From the NCBI RefSeq assembly GCF_009730915.1, contig NC_052474.1, positions 1,585,501 through 1,649,500 on the forward strand: a stretch of 64,000 nt of DNA, in the 5' to 3' direction. Positions 49,885 to 62,222 of the stretch are shown here, one piece after another. Both the position numbers and the translations under genes were made by a program. The notes below the pieces were generated by a model. It searched no databases. It saw only the letters and a list, made by a program, of their open reading frames with translations, and was not told the origin of the DNA. The DNA comes from Dioscorea cayenensis subsp. rotundata (lineage: Eukaryota; Streptophyta; Magnoliopsida; Dioscoreales; Dioscoreaceae). The first letter of the stretch is position 1; each line of letters begins with the position of its first letter.

Positions 49885-52800
49885 TCAGGCACTGCCCACT
49901 TCCAGTTGGGAGATAATACTGATGAAAACCTGGAAACCTTGGCACATATCAGAGAACAGGCAATACTCATTCCTTGCATGGTATGTAGCCATTATTCCTG
50001 TAACAGTAGAACAACAAGAACAATAGAGCAAAATATATTCAATAAGTTGAGGTCACTGTAAACCATTGCCAAAGGGAACCCGAACGTGAATTTCAAAATT
50101 TGATAATTATTTTTCATCTCTTGCTTTCGGATGATATCAAATCAATACAAAGGCAATATCAGATATTTAAATGGCATTTTCCCCTTTCGATAATTTGAAA
50201 ATATCATATGAGCTAATATTTAGTTCTTAGGGAAAATCACCAGAAGAGATAGACACCCAACTTCTCACATCCCCACAAACTTGTTGAGACCTGAATCTTA
50301 GAAACCACCCCACCACCCAACCACACACACACACAATTTACTAATACCTCAGACAAGCTTTGTAATCTAGAAAACTTCCATTTTTCAAAGTGGCTTTCTT
50401 ACCTCCCTAGCTGATAACATTTCTCAAGTTTTCTAGAAAAATCTGAGTAATGCCCACAATCATCCTACGGATGGGGCAATCAAAGAAATGCTACTAAAAT
50501 TGATAGCATGTCTTTTTTCATTGTTATTTTTATTTTTAATTTTGCAGAACAGGACAAGGAAGACACATACCATAACCGGATGTTTGCACATCAAAGCCTT
50601 CATCCTAGAAAAAAATCATGAAGAGTGAGTCAGCAACATTGGAAAATGGATAACGAAATGAATGAGTGAAAAGAGGTGGGATGGCAACCTGCAACTCTCG
50701 AATCAAAGGCAAACTTCCTGTGATTGAGTAGGGGCTTGACATATCCAACCACTCTCAGTCGCTTTACATAAGACATGAAACCCAGGTGATTCAAGATTAC
50801 ATGCAACACCAGACATCATCGCTTCATCAAAACTGATACTTAGCCTACCAAAAATCAAGGGGCATAAAATGAGTATCTCCAGCTTATCAGTATCTACAAA
50901 GAAATTGAGCACAATCAGAAAACTACAAGATATCAATACATAATAATTCAATGATCATTCCTGGATTCATTAATGTCAGGAACTCAGGAAGTGTATGTTT
51001 TGAGTTTTTAATTTTTGATAAAAATGCTACAGGCCACCTTGGTGAATTTTCAAGAGAGAAGTTTGTTCTTTTGAGAGGAAAAAGAAATACTATACCCATG
51101 GTATAATCAGTATTCAAACCTATCTGCAATTGCAGTCCCTACAATTGAAAACGAATTAACTATACAGTCTATACCCATGGTATAATCAGTATTCAAACCT
51201 ATCTGAAATTGCAGTTTCTACCATTGAAAATGAATTAACTATAGAAGTTGAAATTTGGTCATACTTTCCCTCAAATTTTTCATCTGGGAAGCACATAATT
51301 TGAAACTGGCCCTCGGGAATCCAGCTTCTCTATATTTGCATTTAAATCATCTACATATTCCTGCAATTTCTTGACCACATCGGTTGTGCTGCATCAAACA
51401 GAATCAAATTCAGGTTTTTCCCTATTATGTTAACCTGAGATGAACAGTCAAAACACAAAAAGTAAAAAGATATGCTCACCTGTGAGAATGGGAGTTAACC
51501 TGCAAACACAACAAATAGCAAGTTACATAAAAATTACAACCAGAAAATAGCAACTAAACCAGCAATGCAAAAAATTGAGTCAGTATTAACAGAAGCACAT
51601 GAATGATCATAACTATAGTACAACATTATAAAGGAATAATAGCGTGTTTCCTCCAAACTACTAATTTAGTTGGAAAATCATCATTTGAGCTTTGGAGTCA
51701 TTCCAGACTGAAAGAACTGTGATTGAAAGAAGCACAGGAAGAAGCAAAGGCCACCCTTAAAGTGAAGTGAAATCTCTTTCTGAAGCTGAGATATATCAAG
51801 ATAACAGAAGGAGAAAAGAATATAATCAGAGATTCAAGAACTTGATTCTTTAAAAAGCATGAAATTAACTATACCCTGCCAGTTTCTATTATAGAGTAAG
51901 TTTTATTTAGTTTAGTATAGAAAAAATTTTGAGGATCTCTATGGATCCTGAACTTGAAGAGATACTTCTGAAGCAATCAACTGGACTAGTTCATAACCAT
52001 TATATTGAAATCTCAATCCCGATAAGATTTTGACTAAAGTATGCCCACAAACTTTTGGAAGCACTTGATAATAGCTTCTATCATACAACTTTATGTTAAG
52101 AAATCAGGAATTAATGAAAATTTAAATGAAAGGTGATAATATCTAAAGAACATACCCCTCTATCTCTTATGGTTCTTCTGTAGAACCTCAGACTGAGCAG
52201 CAGATGATAACAGTAACCAGTGTTAGTTCCTATCCACATGAAATTTATCCAGCATATTTCTTAATCTAATCTTTCAACTGGAATCACATGGTAAGAAGAC
52301 TAATAATTTTGTGATTACTACTTCTGCATAATATTACAAATGTGGACAGGTATGGTCTAAAAAAATTTAAACTAACAAGACAAAAGCAATTTAGAAAATG
52401 ATTCAGGTAATTTCTTGAGACAGGGTGAGAAAAAGTTATCATACCTTACATCCCTGATATGTGTACACTTGCACCTGGAATCTGATCTGAGCACCTCACC
52501 TCCAGGATCTGCAGTACATGTTTAATCAATAGGGACAGAAACAATTAGAACTACCCTCTTTTCAGCTACCGGTATCACACACACTTTCCTACCAGTAATA
52601 ATCGAGCAATCAAAGTTAGATACAAATGCAACTTACAGCCCCATTGAGTTGGTTTTAATGGTAGATGGTGTCGACCGTAGACTTCTTCCTTAGGATGTGG
52701 AGGAAAAGTCTTTATAGAATCTTGACTGGATTTCTCTAAAGTGCCTCCATGGCTAACTCCAAAGGATTAATAGCCTGCAAACATTATATATAAGCAGCAA

Positions 52801-54697
52801 GCCTTTACCATTCAAGATTACAACCATGGCAAATATTACCTTGTTCCATCTAAATGAGGATGGAGACATTGAAAATGACAACCAAATAGACAAACCTTGG
52901 TTCATATCTGAATAAACACACTGAAATATGCACAGCAACTTGAGAAACCACATCTAAAAGAGAACATTTCACCTCTATGGATAGATCCTAAAATTTCTGC
53001 CTTAACCAATATGCTGGCAGGATTAAATTCCTCATTCACCGTTTGTTAGATAGACTTAAGGTATAGGAATTGACACAGTTGGCAGCAGTACAACAGAATT
53101 TTAATATAAAAATTTACAGGACAAACATAATGAATTGTGACCAAACAAGCATCATACTCATTTGTTTTTGGAGTTTCTGAGGGAGAAATATATCCAGCTT
53201 CCTCTTAGGGGATGTTCATCTGGGGAAAGTGGTTTTAAAATGAAGAACTAGAGGAAAGTGACCTACCAAACTGGTAGTTCTCATGCTTATTTTGTACAAG
53301 TGAACAAAATATGGGCAAAGGTGGGGGAGGGGAAGTAAGCTTATATCAAAATTCACTTCTCCCACTTAGTGATCTTGAAAGTGAGGTTTAGTTCAAAATT
53401 AAGATAAAGTGAACTTCGGTGAGGAAAGCGCCACTTCCTCTCTAAAGTGGAAATCAATCCACTTTAATGATTTTCCCACCATTTTAGAGTAAATGAACCA
53501 AAAGTATACATGAAGGCCTATAATTTTTTTTTAACACAATGAGTAATGGGAAATTTCACTCAGACACAAGAACTCAATCAATATATTCAACAGACAATAT
53601 CAAGACCAATGAACCAGTGAACAGGCAAATCGTTCTAGAACACTCAAGCAGATGGCCCCTTGAGCAGCATGAAACTTTAAATCCTTTCCTAATAGAAAAT
53701 CCAAACAAGGCCAACAATGATTTTACTTGTGTTGTTTAATAAATTTTGACAACAGAAAGTTTATGACAGATCAATGGAGAGCAAATGTATTTGATACTAT
53801 GTAACAGTGAAGGTTCAAGATGTACTACCTTGTGAGGCAGACCACTGTGGAAAAGCTTCCCAGTGGCTCGAAGCTTCCAAGCAATCATCCCTCCAGTGCC
53901 AATACAGGGTTGCTTATCTGCAGTATCGATCCAAAACCTGCGAAACATCCAAGAAAACCATGAGAGATTCTCAAAACCAAATATCATATCCGTAATCAAA
54001 ATCGATCTACAGATACCCATCAGCGATCACTCACAGCGGGCCCTTCTTGAGTTTGTTAAGAAGGCCATCCTTGACCAGTGCATCAACCCCAATGCCAAGA
54101 ACAGAGGAATTCTCCTCGTTGGCGATGAAGACGGCGACAACCGTGTTCTTGAGCGCTGGCCTGGTCTCCCCGAGCCGCCGCATAAGCTCCGCCACCAGCG
54201 CGACGTGCCCTAGGCAATCCGTCGTCCCCCGTCCTCTCAGCTTATCCCCATCGACACTCAACGAGAACGGATCAAAATCCTAAAAATTCCAAGAAAATTC
54301 AACAAAAACCAAGAAAATCAAGAAAAAGAGAAAACCCAAGAAAAGAGTTCGGGATCGAGGATCACCCAATCGGAGGGATCAGCGGTGACGACATCCATAT
54401 GGCACCCGACGAAGGAGAGAATGCGATCGGGATCACAGCCAGGGTACTCAGCGATGATATTCCCACGGCCATCGGAGTAGGAGACGTGGGAGACAATGAG
54501 AGGGCCACCACCGGTGGAGGTGGAGAGAGGGAGGAGAACATCAAGAACGTGGCGGGCGACGCGATCCTCTTTGGGGGACCAGTTCCGGCGGGGTTGTTTT
54601 GGACATGGCGGGCCTCACCGATGATCTTGGAGAGGAGGGAGACGTAGGAGCCACGATCGAGAGGTCCCACGAGATCCTTCAGAGAAGAGGACTCCAT
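49885..54697 (-). CDS. Acetylornithine deacetylase (M20 metallohydrolase), frame broken by many small insertions
   Basis: Hydrolyses N-acetylornithine to ornithine and acetate in arginine/polyamine metabolism. Ten exons from the 5' end: 54366-54697, 54035-54279, 53829-53937, 52637-52774, 52450-52508, 51480-51499, 51265-51388, 50689-50844, 50571-50604, 49885-49997. Recognisable M20 pieces in order: GCHMDVVTADPSDW (metal His and Asp); DKLRGRGTTDCLGH (bridging Asp); ANEENSS (catalytic Glu pair); FWIDTADKQPCIGTGG; AINPLELAMEAL; SISFDEAMMSGVACN; and the end MATYHARNEYC with metal His, then DMCQGFQVF. Splice borders are kept. Extra single bases shift the frame in exon 1 (54573-54577 and 54585-54586), exon 4 (52653-52656, 52704-52707, 52738-52740), exon 7 (51286-51288) and exon 8 (50731-50734), and exons 5 and 6 are also disturbed. 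An upstream in-frame ATG at 54718 is possible. It is either a real gene with poor sequence or a young pseudogene. Confidence 0.85.
51091..51245. repeat. 79-bp tandem duplication in an intron
   Basis: TATACCCATGGTATAATCAG at 51091 recurs at 51170. Both copies are followed by TATTCAAACCTATCTG and ATTGAAAA(C/T)GAATTAACTAT. Differences are few, so the duplication is fairly recent. It lies in the intron before exon 8 of the acetylornithine deacetylase gene. Confidence 0.8.
53215..53515. mobile_element. Possible MITE remnant in acetylornithine deacetylase intron 3
   Basis: The left part contains GTTCATCTGGGGAAAGTGG (about 53213-53232). The reverse complement of the right part gives GGTTCATTTACTCTAAAATGG (about 53480-53500). 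Imperfect matching of the ends and a size near 290 bp suggest a small DNA transposon. No target duplication was identified. Confidence 0.3.
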
Positions 54698-55769
54698 TGG
54701 AGCACTCTCGAGCTTCAACCCTCGATACGACTCGAAGAAAAAGGAAAATCGAAGAGTGTGGGCTTAAGAGGATGCTTTCCAGAGTATTTATATACCGTTC
54801 CCGGGAAGAAATTTACATAAAACTCCTTTTATTTATAAATATTTAATATATTTTGAAGATGGTTTGTAAATATGTTAATTATAGGCTGGATTCTGGAATA
54901 CAACAACAGGCCCAAAATAGATGTTGGGCTTGGCCCATAACATGTAACACATCTTCTATATATGGTGGTTGTATATTTTAACAAAGATGGAAAAATTATA
55001 TATTTTAGATTTTTTTTTAGAGATTAAGATATTATGATGTATTATATTAACTAAAAAAATGTTTATATAAAGACAAGAGAAAATGTTTCATGTTTGAATA
55101 CAATTGGATATAGCATAGAAGAATATCAACTCAAATGAATGTGACTATTCAAAGAGATTATGTCTAATATTTCTTTCCCTTCTTAACTTTAATTTTTTTA
55201 GATTTATTTTTCACATTGAAAAGTTATGCTTTTTTTTTTAGGATAATATTTTGATTTTGATTTAAAATTAATTGATGAAATGTAAAAAGAAGTTCTATGA
55301 TCGAGAGTTTGAAATACTTACAACAATCCAATATGAAGTAAAAAAGAATTATACGTTAAACCTTTGGAAATAAAATTTTTATGATTATAACCATCCTGTT
55401 CATGTATTTAATTAATTATTATATATCATAATTAATATATCACAAAGCATCTATCATTATATATAGGCGGCATGTGTCATTTTGTGTAATTTGGTTAGAC
55501 AAATTCTGATAATTGTTGCATATTTTTTAATGATGTGGCACATGATGTTTATTTTCTTATAAAATCAAATCACTTTTGCCAAATATAAAAAATAAAAATA
55601 AATCACTGCTTTGGCTTTGAGATCAAATGAATGAGAAGGCAGATTGGTTATTTATTAGTGTTATCAATGTTTAGGCATTTAATTTAATAATCATTTTATA
55701 TCCATATATATATATATATATATATATATGAAGCACATTTTTAGCAATTTGAAGTTGTTTAATTAATTA

Positions 55770-55834
<65 letters not shown>

Positions 55835-56161
55835 CGCAACTCCAGCTTGCATGCATTGTCTCTTTCAGAGAGTAAACCCTAAAAGGACAAGAACCATCAC
55901 GTATAGCAACTTATGACCTTGTTCATAGTAGTACCGATTCTTTTAAAAAGTTTGTCTTCATCGATCCATCCTGGTTTTTATCTTCTCGTTCTTATCACAT
56001 TCATCTCTTTTGTTCAAACTGCATCACTTGCATTTATTCTCATAAAAACTACATGACTAATTTATATATATATTCAAGAAATACAAACAAAACATAGATC
56101 AATGAACAGATAGAGAAATAAACACAAACACATATGATATGGATCTGCTTAAAGTTATTAA
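54698..56161. promoter_or_regulatory. Acetylornithine deacetylase promoter, then AT-rich intergenic DNA
   Basis: The first few hundred bases should be the promoter of the minus-strand deacetylase gene. The remainder is AT-rich and includes a (TA)n run (about 55704-55729), a (TAA)n run (55770-55832) and the 3' UTR of the zinc-finger gene. No other gene seen. Confidence 0.35.
55770..55832. repeat. (TAA)n microsatellite, about 21 units
   Basis: An uninterrupted AAT/TAA trinucleotide run of about 63 bp, directly after an AATTAATTAA stretch. Likely variable in length between individuals. Confidence 0.95.
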
Positions 56162-56719
56162 TCACCATCCAAGACGAAGCTCTAAATCCAGTTCTTGAGT
56201 ACTAGTACTACTTGCACTTGAATCAGATTTGATTGATTCACTGAAGGAGGTTGTTGGGATGAAAGTGCAGGTGACCGGAGTTCCAGTGGATGGTGTAGCT
56301 GCAAGCACTGCACCATTTGGCACTGCAGGTAAAGGATAAAAGAAGCACATGCCACCGTTGGAGATAACAAGAGGGGGAGGAGGAGGAGAAGCAGAAGAAG
56401 AAGAGGGATCAGAGACCACCATGGGTGACTGATGGAGCTTTGCGCGGTCTCGCCTGTGAACGTTCATATGTCCACCGAGAGCTTGAGCTGAACGGAACTC
56501 TCTCCGACAAAAGGTGCAAGTATAACATCTTGGTGGCCATGTTGCTAAATAGCTCTTGGAGTCGTCAGCAAAAGCTCTCACCTCTGAGGAGTTGTCGGTG
56601 TCCCCCGACCGGAGGCTAGGCCACTGCCACATGCCGGGGAGGAGTTGCTTCTGTTGATGTTGCTGTTGTTGCTGCTGCTGTTCTTGGGCCATTGAAAAGA
56701 GACTTAGTTGTGTTTGCAT
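56162..56719 (-). CDS. SUPERMAN-like single C2H2 zinc-finger repressor
   Basis: A plant-specific nuclear transcription factor of the SUPERMAN/RABBIT EARS/ZFP10-ZFP11 group, which represses transcription during floral and other organ development. It is an intronless 185-residue frame, as usual for the family. After a Gln-rich N-terminus (residues 13-24) comes the zinc finger at about 66-88: [19 protein letters not shown] and H88, with C68, C71, H84 and H88 and the plant signature QALGGH. WPPR directly before it is typical of the SUPERMAN branch. A Ser/Pro-rich middle follows. The C-terminus LDLELRLGW (177-185) contains an LxLxL EAR motif that recruits TOPLESS-type co-repressors. Translation could also begin at Met10. 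Paralogue identity cannot be fixed without a tree. Confidence 0.92.
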   Translation of the reverse strand: MQTQLSLFSMAQEQQQQQQQHQQKQLLPGMWQWPSLRSGDTDNSSEVRAFADDSKSYLATWPPRCYTCTFCRREFRSAQALGGHMNVHRRDRAKLHQSPMVVSDPSSSSASPPPPPLVISNGGMCFFYPLPAVPNGAVLAATPSTGTPVTCTFIPTTSFSESIKSDSSASSTSTQELDLELRLGW

Positions 56720-59265
56720 GCTATTTGGTTGGATAATTAGGGCAAGGAAGCTCTCTGTCTATATATATACAACAAGAAGGAAGAAGAGGAGAAGATAACG
56801 TTGTGGTTGTTGCAGTAGAAGACAAGGGAAAGCTATATCTCCAAGTGCATCATCAGTGTTGGAAACTAAGTTGGAGTCTTGTTAATTGATTAGTGTTTAC
56901 AAGCATGCACAGCTAGAAAATTCTCCATCTAACGTATTATTTATATTTTTATCTTAGTTTATGTTTTGGAATAACAAGGATCAAAAAGAAGTGTTGAATA
57001 TGCTTCTTTTTGTCTTTTAATTAAGAATTTAGGGTTTCTGAATCAAAGGTATATATAGTTTGTAATTGTACCTTGAGTATACCAACATCTAATTATAAAC
57101 TTATTTCATCCATGTGATCTGAATCAAAGTTAACGTTTGTATCTTGAGTATATTAACATCTTATAAACTTTTTCATCCATGCAACTGGATAAATAAACCA
57201 AGTCAGTTTGAACAAATTTCTAACAACTACTGCAAATTAATTAGTCTCAAAGATAGGGAACAAAAATCAGAAGACGAGAAAAACAAGCATTTTCAAACAA
57301 GTTACTTTATATCAATACAAAGGATTAATTAGAACATAGATATTAAAATGACGTCACATTTACACCCGGTAATGGAGAACTACAACAGATGTTCATATGG
57401 TATCAAGATTTTCCAGCATGCCGGCCTTGTAAGTTTGATTATTTCAAGATGATATGAACTCTAATCCTCATTCAAATTTTCTTTGACAATGGACTTTAAT
57501 TGGCTCTAACTCACTGTCTTCTTTCACCTAATTCTTATCAAATTCCAGCTTTCTGCTTTTTCACACTCAAAGAACTCGCTCCATATACATGATGCTCCAT
57601 CCTTTCTTGTCCTTAACCAAATGTTTATACATTTCAATTATAAATCATGATCATATATATATATATACTAATTAACTAAAGGATAATGTTCTTCAAATCC
57701 CTGACCATTAATGTTGTTAACTTGATGTCTTGTAGCTATTGGTGCATTGCACCAATATTCCTAAACTTCTTGTGATTTTCTTATCTTCTGCTTGGTTTGA
57801 CTCAAGCCCTTGCTTCCTACAACCATGACAAGGGTTCACATTTCTACATCACCTTCAACTTCAACTTCAAAGCAAGCTAATTAAACAAATATAACTACCT
57901 CTTCATCAACTAGCTAGACTATTTCAACTAGTTGTTATATATGTTTCCAATATATGGTTTCATGCAATCCATGAGGTATTACTATTTTCTTAGAAGTAAC
58001 AGAGAATATCTTGATTAAACATTGACTAACTTTTCCAAGATCATGACCTTGATGTGTTGATAAGCTTGACATATTTGAAGTATCACATGTTTTGTGAACT
58101 TTACTTTCTATTGAGTATTGACAAATATGATGATTTATTGGTATAAGGAACATATATAAAGTATGTAAAAATTATTGAAAACATGATATCAGACTTAGGA
58201 TAGATAGTGATTCTATGTCCTTCTCATGCATGCATATGCCTCTCTCTCATTCTCCTGCATGACATGAATTGCAATCATACAAGTAAGATAACAAGGAAAG
58301 ACAATAATAGAATGGCATTGAGACGTACGGCACCACAACTCCTTTTGAGGTTGAAGAAAGCCCGAAGGCTTGACTTGATCAACCAACTATATAATAATGC
58401 ATGCATCTCAGTTATTATGCGTCTCAATGTCATCATTGCTTGCTTTATGGATTGTAATTCATATAAAAATGGATAAAATTACCTTTACTAAAATAAAAAA
58501 TCAAAACATTACAAAACAAAAATATAAAGTTAAAAAGGATCCAAAAATAAGTCTAATAATCTACAATAAATGACTGTTCTATACATCAATTGTTAATCAC
58601 GTCTCTTGTTGAACAACTAGTTTCATGCTTTTGTCGGTGATGGATGGGGGAGAAAAGGAAAAATTTGTGGAAGATAAGGGGAAAAAATCATGAAAGGAGA
58701 TGGAGGGAGGACAAGGAGATGATGATGGAGGAGGTGAAAGGGAACAAGAAGATGATGGAGATGGAGACAGAGAGAAAATTGAAATGATTTTTTTTATATG
58801 CGCCCATATGGTATGCCATGAGATTGGGGGTACTTGATTATGAATGGGGTTGTGAATCTATTTCAAATTTTCAATTCGTGGCTTGTACACTTTTTTTGTT
58901 TTTCTTAAATATTAGTATGTAAGCTTTTATTTGTTTATTAATTTATTTATATGATAAAATTAATAAGTCACCTCAAATATGTACAGTTTTTATTATTTAT
59001 GTTTTATTGTGTAGTGAGACAAAGTCAAACTCTTTAATAATGTCTTAACTGTTAACCATTGCCGTGGTAGTTGTATATAATTAAGCTTTAAATCCTCATC
59101 TGATCATTACTATATAAATTTCTAAAAACACATAAACATGATGGAATTTTCATATGAGAATGATGTCAATGATGTGAACCAAAGTGAATATCACACCAAA
59201 ATGTAGAAGTTGTATTGAATATTTTTAAAAATAAAAAACAAAAATAGATATTAAAGTACATATAT
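56720..59265. other. Promoter of the zinc-finger gene and AT-rich intergenic DNA
   Basis: Nearest the gene lies a TATA-like TATATATATA (about 56759-56769). The rest is AT-rich with no recognised gene. A weak inverted repeat, ATGGCATTGAGACG at 58313 and CGTCTCAATGTCAT at 58420, brackets about 90 bp. Small frames here (58207-58476, 57144-57332) have no recognisable domain. Confidence 0.4.
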
Positions 59266-59479
59266 CGATTTTTTTTTTGGTAAATGTGGATATACCACAG
59301 ATTTATTAAAAAAAAAAACAGTACAAGGAGAAACGTAGAAACAGTGAAAGAGTCATCTCTCACCAGAGGTGAGGAGAAACAAAGAAGACGAATACAGTAA
59401 AAAAACAGACAGTGTAAGGGAGCTTAGAAGACGGAAGATGTCGTCTGATATCTCAGGCCTACTAAGACGAACAACAGGA

Positions 59480-60727
59480 TCATCTACTCCATAGCAGTGT
59501 CGATGTCATGATCGTCAGCTGAGGTGGATTCTCTAGCGCTGAGAAAGTTGAGTGCACTCTTGATTTTCTGGGTTGCTGGTGCCTATCAGCTACTGTAGAA
59601 AACCAAGAAAGAGTCATATTAGCTGACTTAAAAATAACGTTGAAATGCGGTAAAGCTTTCATTTGAAATATGCGAGCATTTCTTTCTATCCAGATATTCC
59701 ATAGAATAGAGCGGGAGATGAGATCCCAGAGAATACGGTGCTGAGGGGTAAGAGAAGGCAACCAGGAGGTCCAGAGTGAGGGGATTGATTGTGGGAGAGA
59801 ATTAAAGTCTAGTGCATGAGAGAAGAAAGCCCAAATGTATTTAGAGAATTCGCAGTTAAGAAAAAGATGATTCAGGCTTTCGGTAGCGTTGTGACATAGG
59901 ACACAGGTATATGAGATATTAAGAGTGATACACCCTTTTTTGAACAGATTTGCAAGGGTAGGAATTTTGTCCTCCCCAGCAAGCCAGCAAAAAAGGGAAA
60001 TTTTTCTAGGGCAACGAATCTTCCAGAAAAGTGGGTAATGCGGGTTTCTCAATCCACCGTCAATAAGGTATTTGTAGAAAGATTTGACTGTGAAGATACC
60101 ATTTTTGTCTGGGGCCCAAAGGGTAATGTCGTCCTGATTAAGGGAACAGTCAGGGATAATTTCCATGAGCGATGATAACATATCAGGTGAGTCTAAGGAG
60201 AACAAAATCTCAGTATTGTTTAGATGTTGGGAAAATTGTTTGATAGTTATCCAAGGAGATGTGCATTGTGAAAAAAGGTTCGGCCAAAGATCTTTGAGTA
60301 GAATCCCAGAGTGCCAGCGGTCAAGCCAAAGAAAGGATTGTGAGCCGTTTCTGATAGTTTTATTAATACATGAGCGAAAAGCAGGTAAAATGGAGGTCGT
60401 TACAGCCCAAAAGATTGATTTATTTCTTGGTGGTGAATGATAAAAGAGTCCGGCTGGAGAGAAGATGGAGTAATTGGCTTGAATGATTTTGGCCAAACAA
60501 CTGTTCGGGTTACAAGATAATTTCCACCACCACTTCCCGAACAGAGCTTTGTTGAAATCATGGAGATTGAGAATTCCCCAACCTCCCATGTCACCGGGCC
60601 TAGTGATCCTGTTCCAGGCGATAAGTCTGATTCCTTTGGGTCCTAAATCAGGATCTTTCCAAAGAAAATCTCTTCGGATTTTATCGATTTCATTAATAAC
60701 CCAAATAGGAAGTTTGAAAATAGACAT
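59480..60727 (-). pseudogene. LINE ORF2 C-terminal part (post-RT, zf-RVT)
   Basis: A 415-codon open frame starting MSIFKLPIWVINEIDKIRR, which normally continues from the RT thumb. The codon just before it is TAG where related LINEs have Trp, so the ORF was once continuous. It contains GGWGILNLHDFNKALFGKWW and the zinc-binding box CVLCHNATESLNHLFLNC. There is no RNase H domain, unlike the LINE at 12311-14402, so the two belong to different L1 lineages. Confidence 0.8.
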
Positions 60728-60735
60728 CTAGTAGA

Positions 60736-61867
60736 CTAGAACAGTAGAGAGAACTGAGTTGATGAGAGAAAGGCGGCCTCCAAGAGATAGGTACTTTGCT
60801 TTCCAAGATTGAGTCTAGAGCGAACCATGTTAGTGAGCTTAGACCAGTCTAAACGTCTAGATCTTCTGCCAAAGAGAGGGATCCCTAAATAAGTGATAGG
60901 AAGGCAATTCCTGGAGCAATTAAGAATTCTAGCTGAAGAGTGATGTGGTTGGAAGTCAAAGTTTGTGGAGTATAGACAACTTTTTGTGAAATTGATAGAC
61001 AAGGCAGAAGATCCCTCAAAAAGATAGAGGATAAGTTTAATGATTATAAGATCTTCTTGTCCTCCAGCAGAGAAAATTAGAAGGTCGTCCGCATATTGGA
61101 AATGACAGATGTTGAACGACTGATCTAGAGGAACACCCACAAGAACTTTAGAATTGAGTGCGTGATAAAACATAGCGCTCAAGACGTCGGCTGCAAGGGC
61201 AAAGAGCAAGGGGGATAAAGGATCGCCTTGTCTCAGGCCCCTTTTACATCTGATATATCCCTGAGTACTCGCATTAATGATAAATTGTGATTTGGCAGTA
61301 CTAAGGATAACACAGATCCAAGAGAGCCATTTGGGTCCAAATCCTCTAGCAACAAGAACTTCAAGGAGGAAATCCCAATCAAGAGAGTCAAAGGCCTTTG
61401 CGAAGTCAACTTTGAACCCGTTTCTGCAGGTTGAAAATAATTTCTTGGGCTCCAACTATATTGTCTACGATACACCTTCCTTTGATAAACCCAGATTGGG
61501 AGTCGTCCACAAGTGCGTTGATGACAGGTTTAAGCCGGTTAGCGAGGATCTTGGAAAGAATTTTGCAAGTAGAATTGATTAGACTAATAGGCCTAAAATC
61601 CGTGACTTCACTAGGGGAATTATTCTTGGCAATTAAAGCAATGTTTATCCAGTTTATAAGCTTAAGATTTAAAGAACCGTCAAAAAAGTCTCCACAGAGT
61701 TTGACTAGGGAATCCTGAAGGAGGTTCCAGCTTCTGAAAGAAGAAAATAGGAAAACGGTCGGGTCCTGGGGATTTATCAGGATTGAGATCGAAGACGGCT
61801 TGCTTGATTTCCTCAAGAGTAAAAGGAGTTTCCAGATGAGAGAGAACAACTCTTTCTCTGTAATCAA
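60736..61867 (-). pseudogene. LINE reverse-transcriptase domain, frameshifted
   Basis: RT domain of the LINE. The frame used at 61867-61406 (DKSPGPD region truncated by a shift; GFIKGRCIVDNIVGAQE) shifts near 61405-61420 into the frame that carries VDFAKAFDSLDWD, GLRQGDPLSPLL and YADD. It shifts again near 60800, where NLGKQSTYLL should read as a WKAKYLSLGGRLSLINS-type thumb segment. The catalytic Asp residues of motifs A and C are intact. Confidence 0.8.
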
Positions 61868-62222
61868 AGAGGAAATGCCAGTCGAAAAGAAATCTGCTAG
61901 GGATAGGGGTACCTAGGAGGGAGCGGAAATGATCAGTGAAAATTCTACCAATTTGATAATTTCCATCTATCCACCTGTCGTTGTGAAAGATGCGAGAAAT
62001 GTGGTTAAGGTTTTTCCTACCGTTAGCAATCTGATGGAAATATTTAGTATTGACATCTCCTTCTCTAAGCCAAGTAATCCTGGATCGTTGTTTCCAATAA
62101 ATTTCCTCCTGTTTAAAGATAGAAGATAGCTCATTTCGGACTTGAGAAAAACAATTGGATTCTTTCTCATAAAGAGGTCTGCTTTCACTAGTAATATCAA
62201 AAGAGTTAAATTGGGAAAGCAG

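Larger units (their letters stand above)
59266..62222 (-). mobile_element. 5'-truncated L1-type LINE, fairly recent
   Basis: Read on the minus strand from 62222. It starts in the endonuclease-RT linker (IYWKQRSRITWLREGD), then the RT domain with DKSPGPD, GFIKGRCIVDNI, DFAKAFDSLDWDFL, GLRQGDPLSPLLFALA and the catalytic FQYADDLLIF (YADD at 61084-61095). The C-terminal zf-RVT segment follows (CVLCHNATESLNHLFLNC). The endonuclease is missing. The 3' end has an A-run (T-run at 59269-59278 on the plus strand). ACATATAT at 59258-59265 and at 62223-62230 may be an 8-bp target-site duplication. Three frame lesions, one of them a TAG in place of a conserved Trp (60728-60730), make it inactive. Confidence 0.88.
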
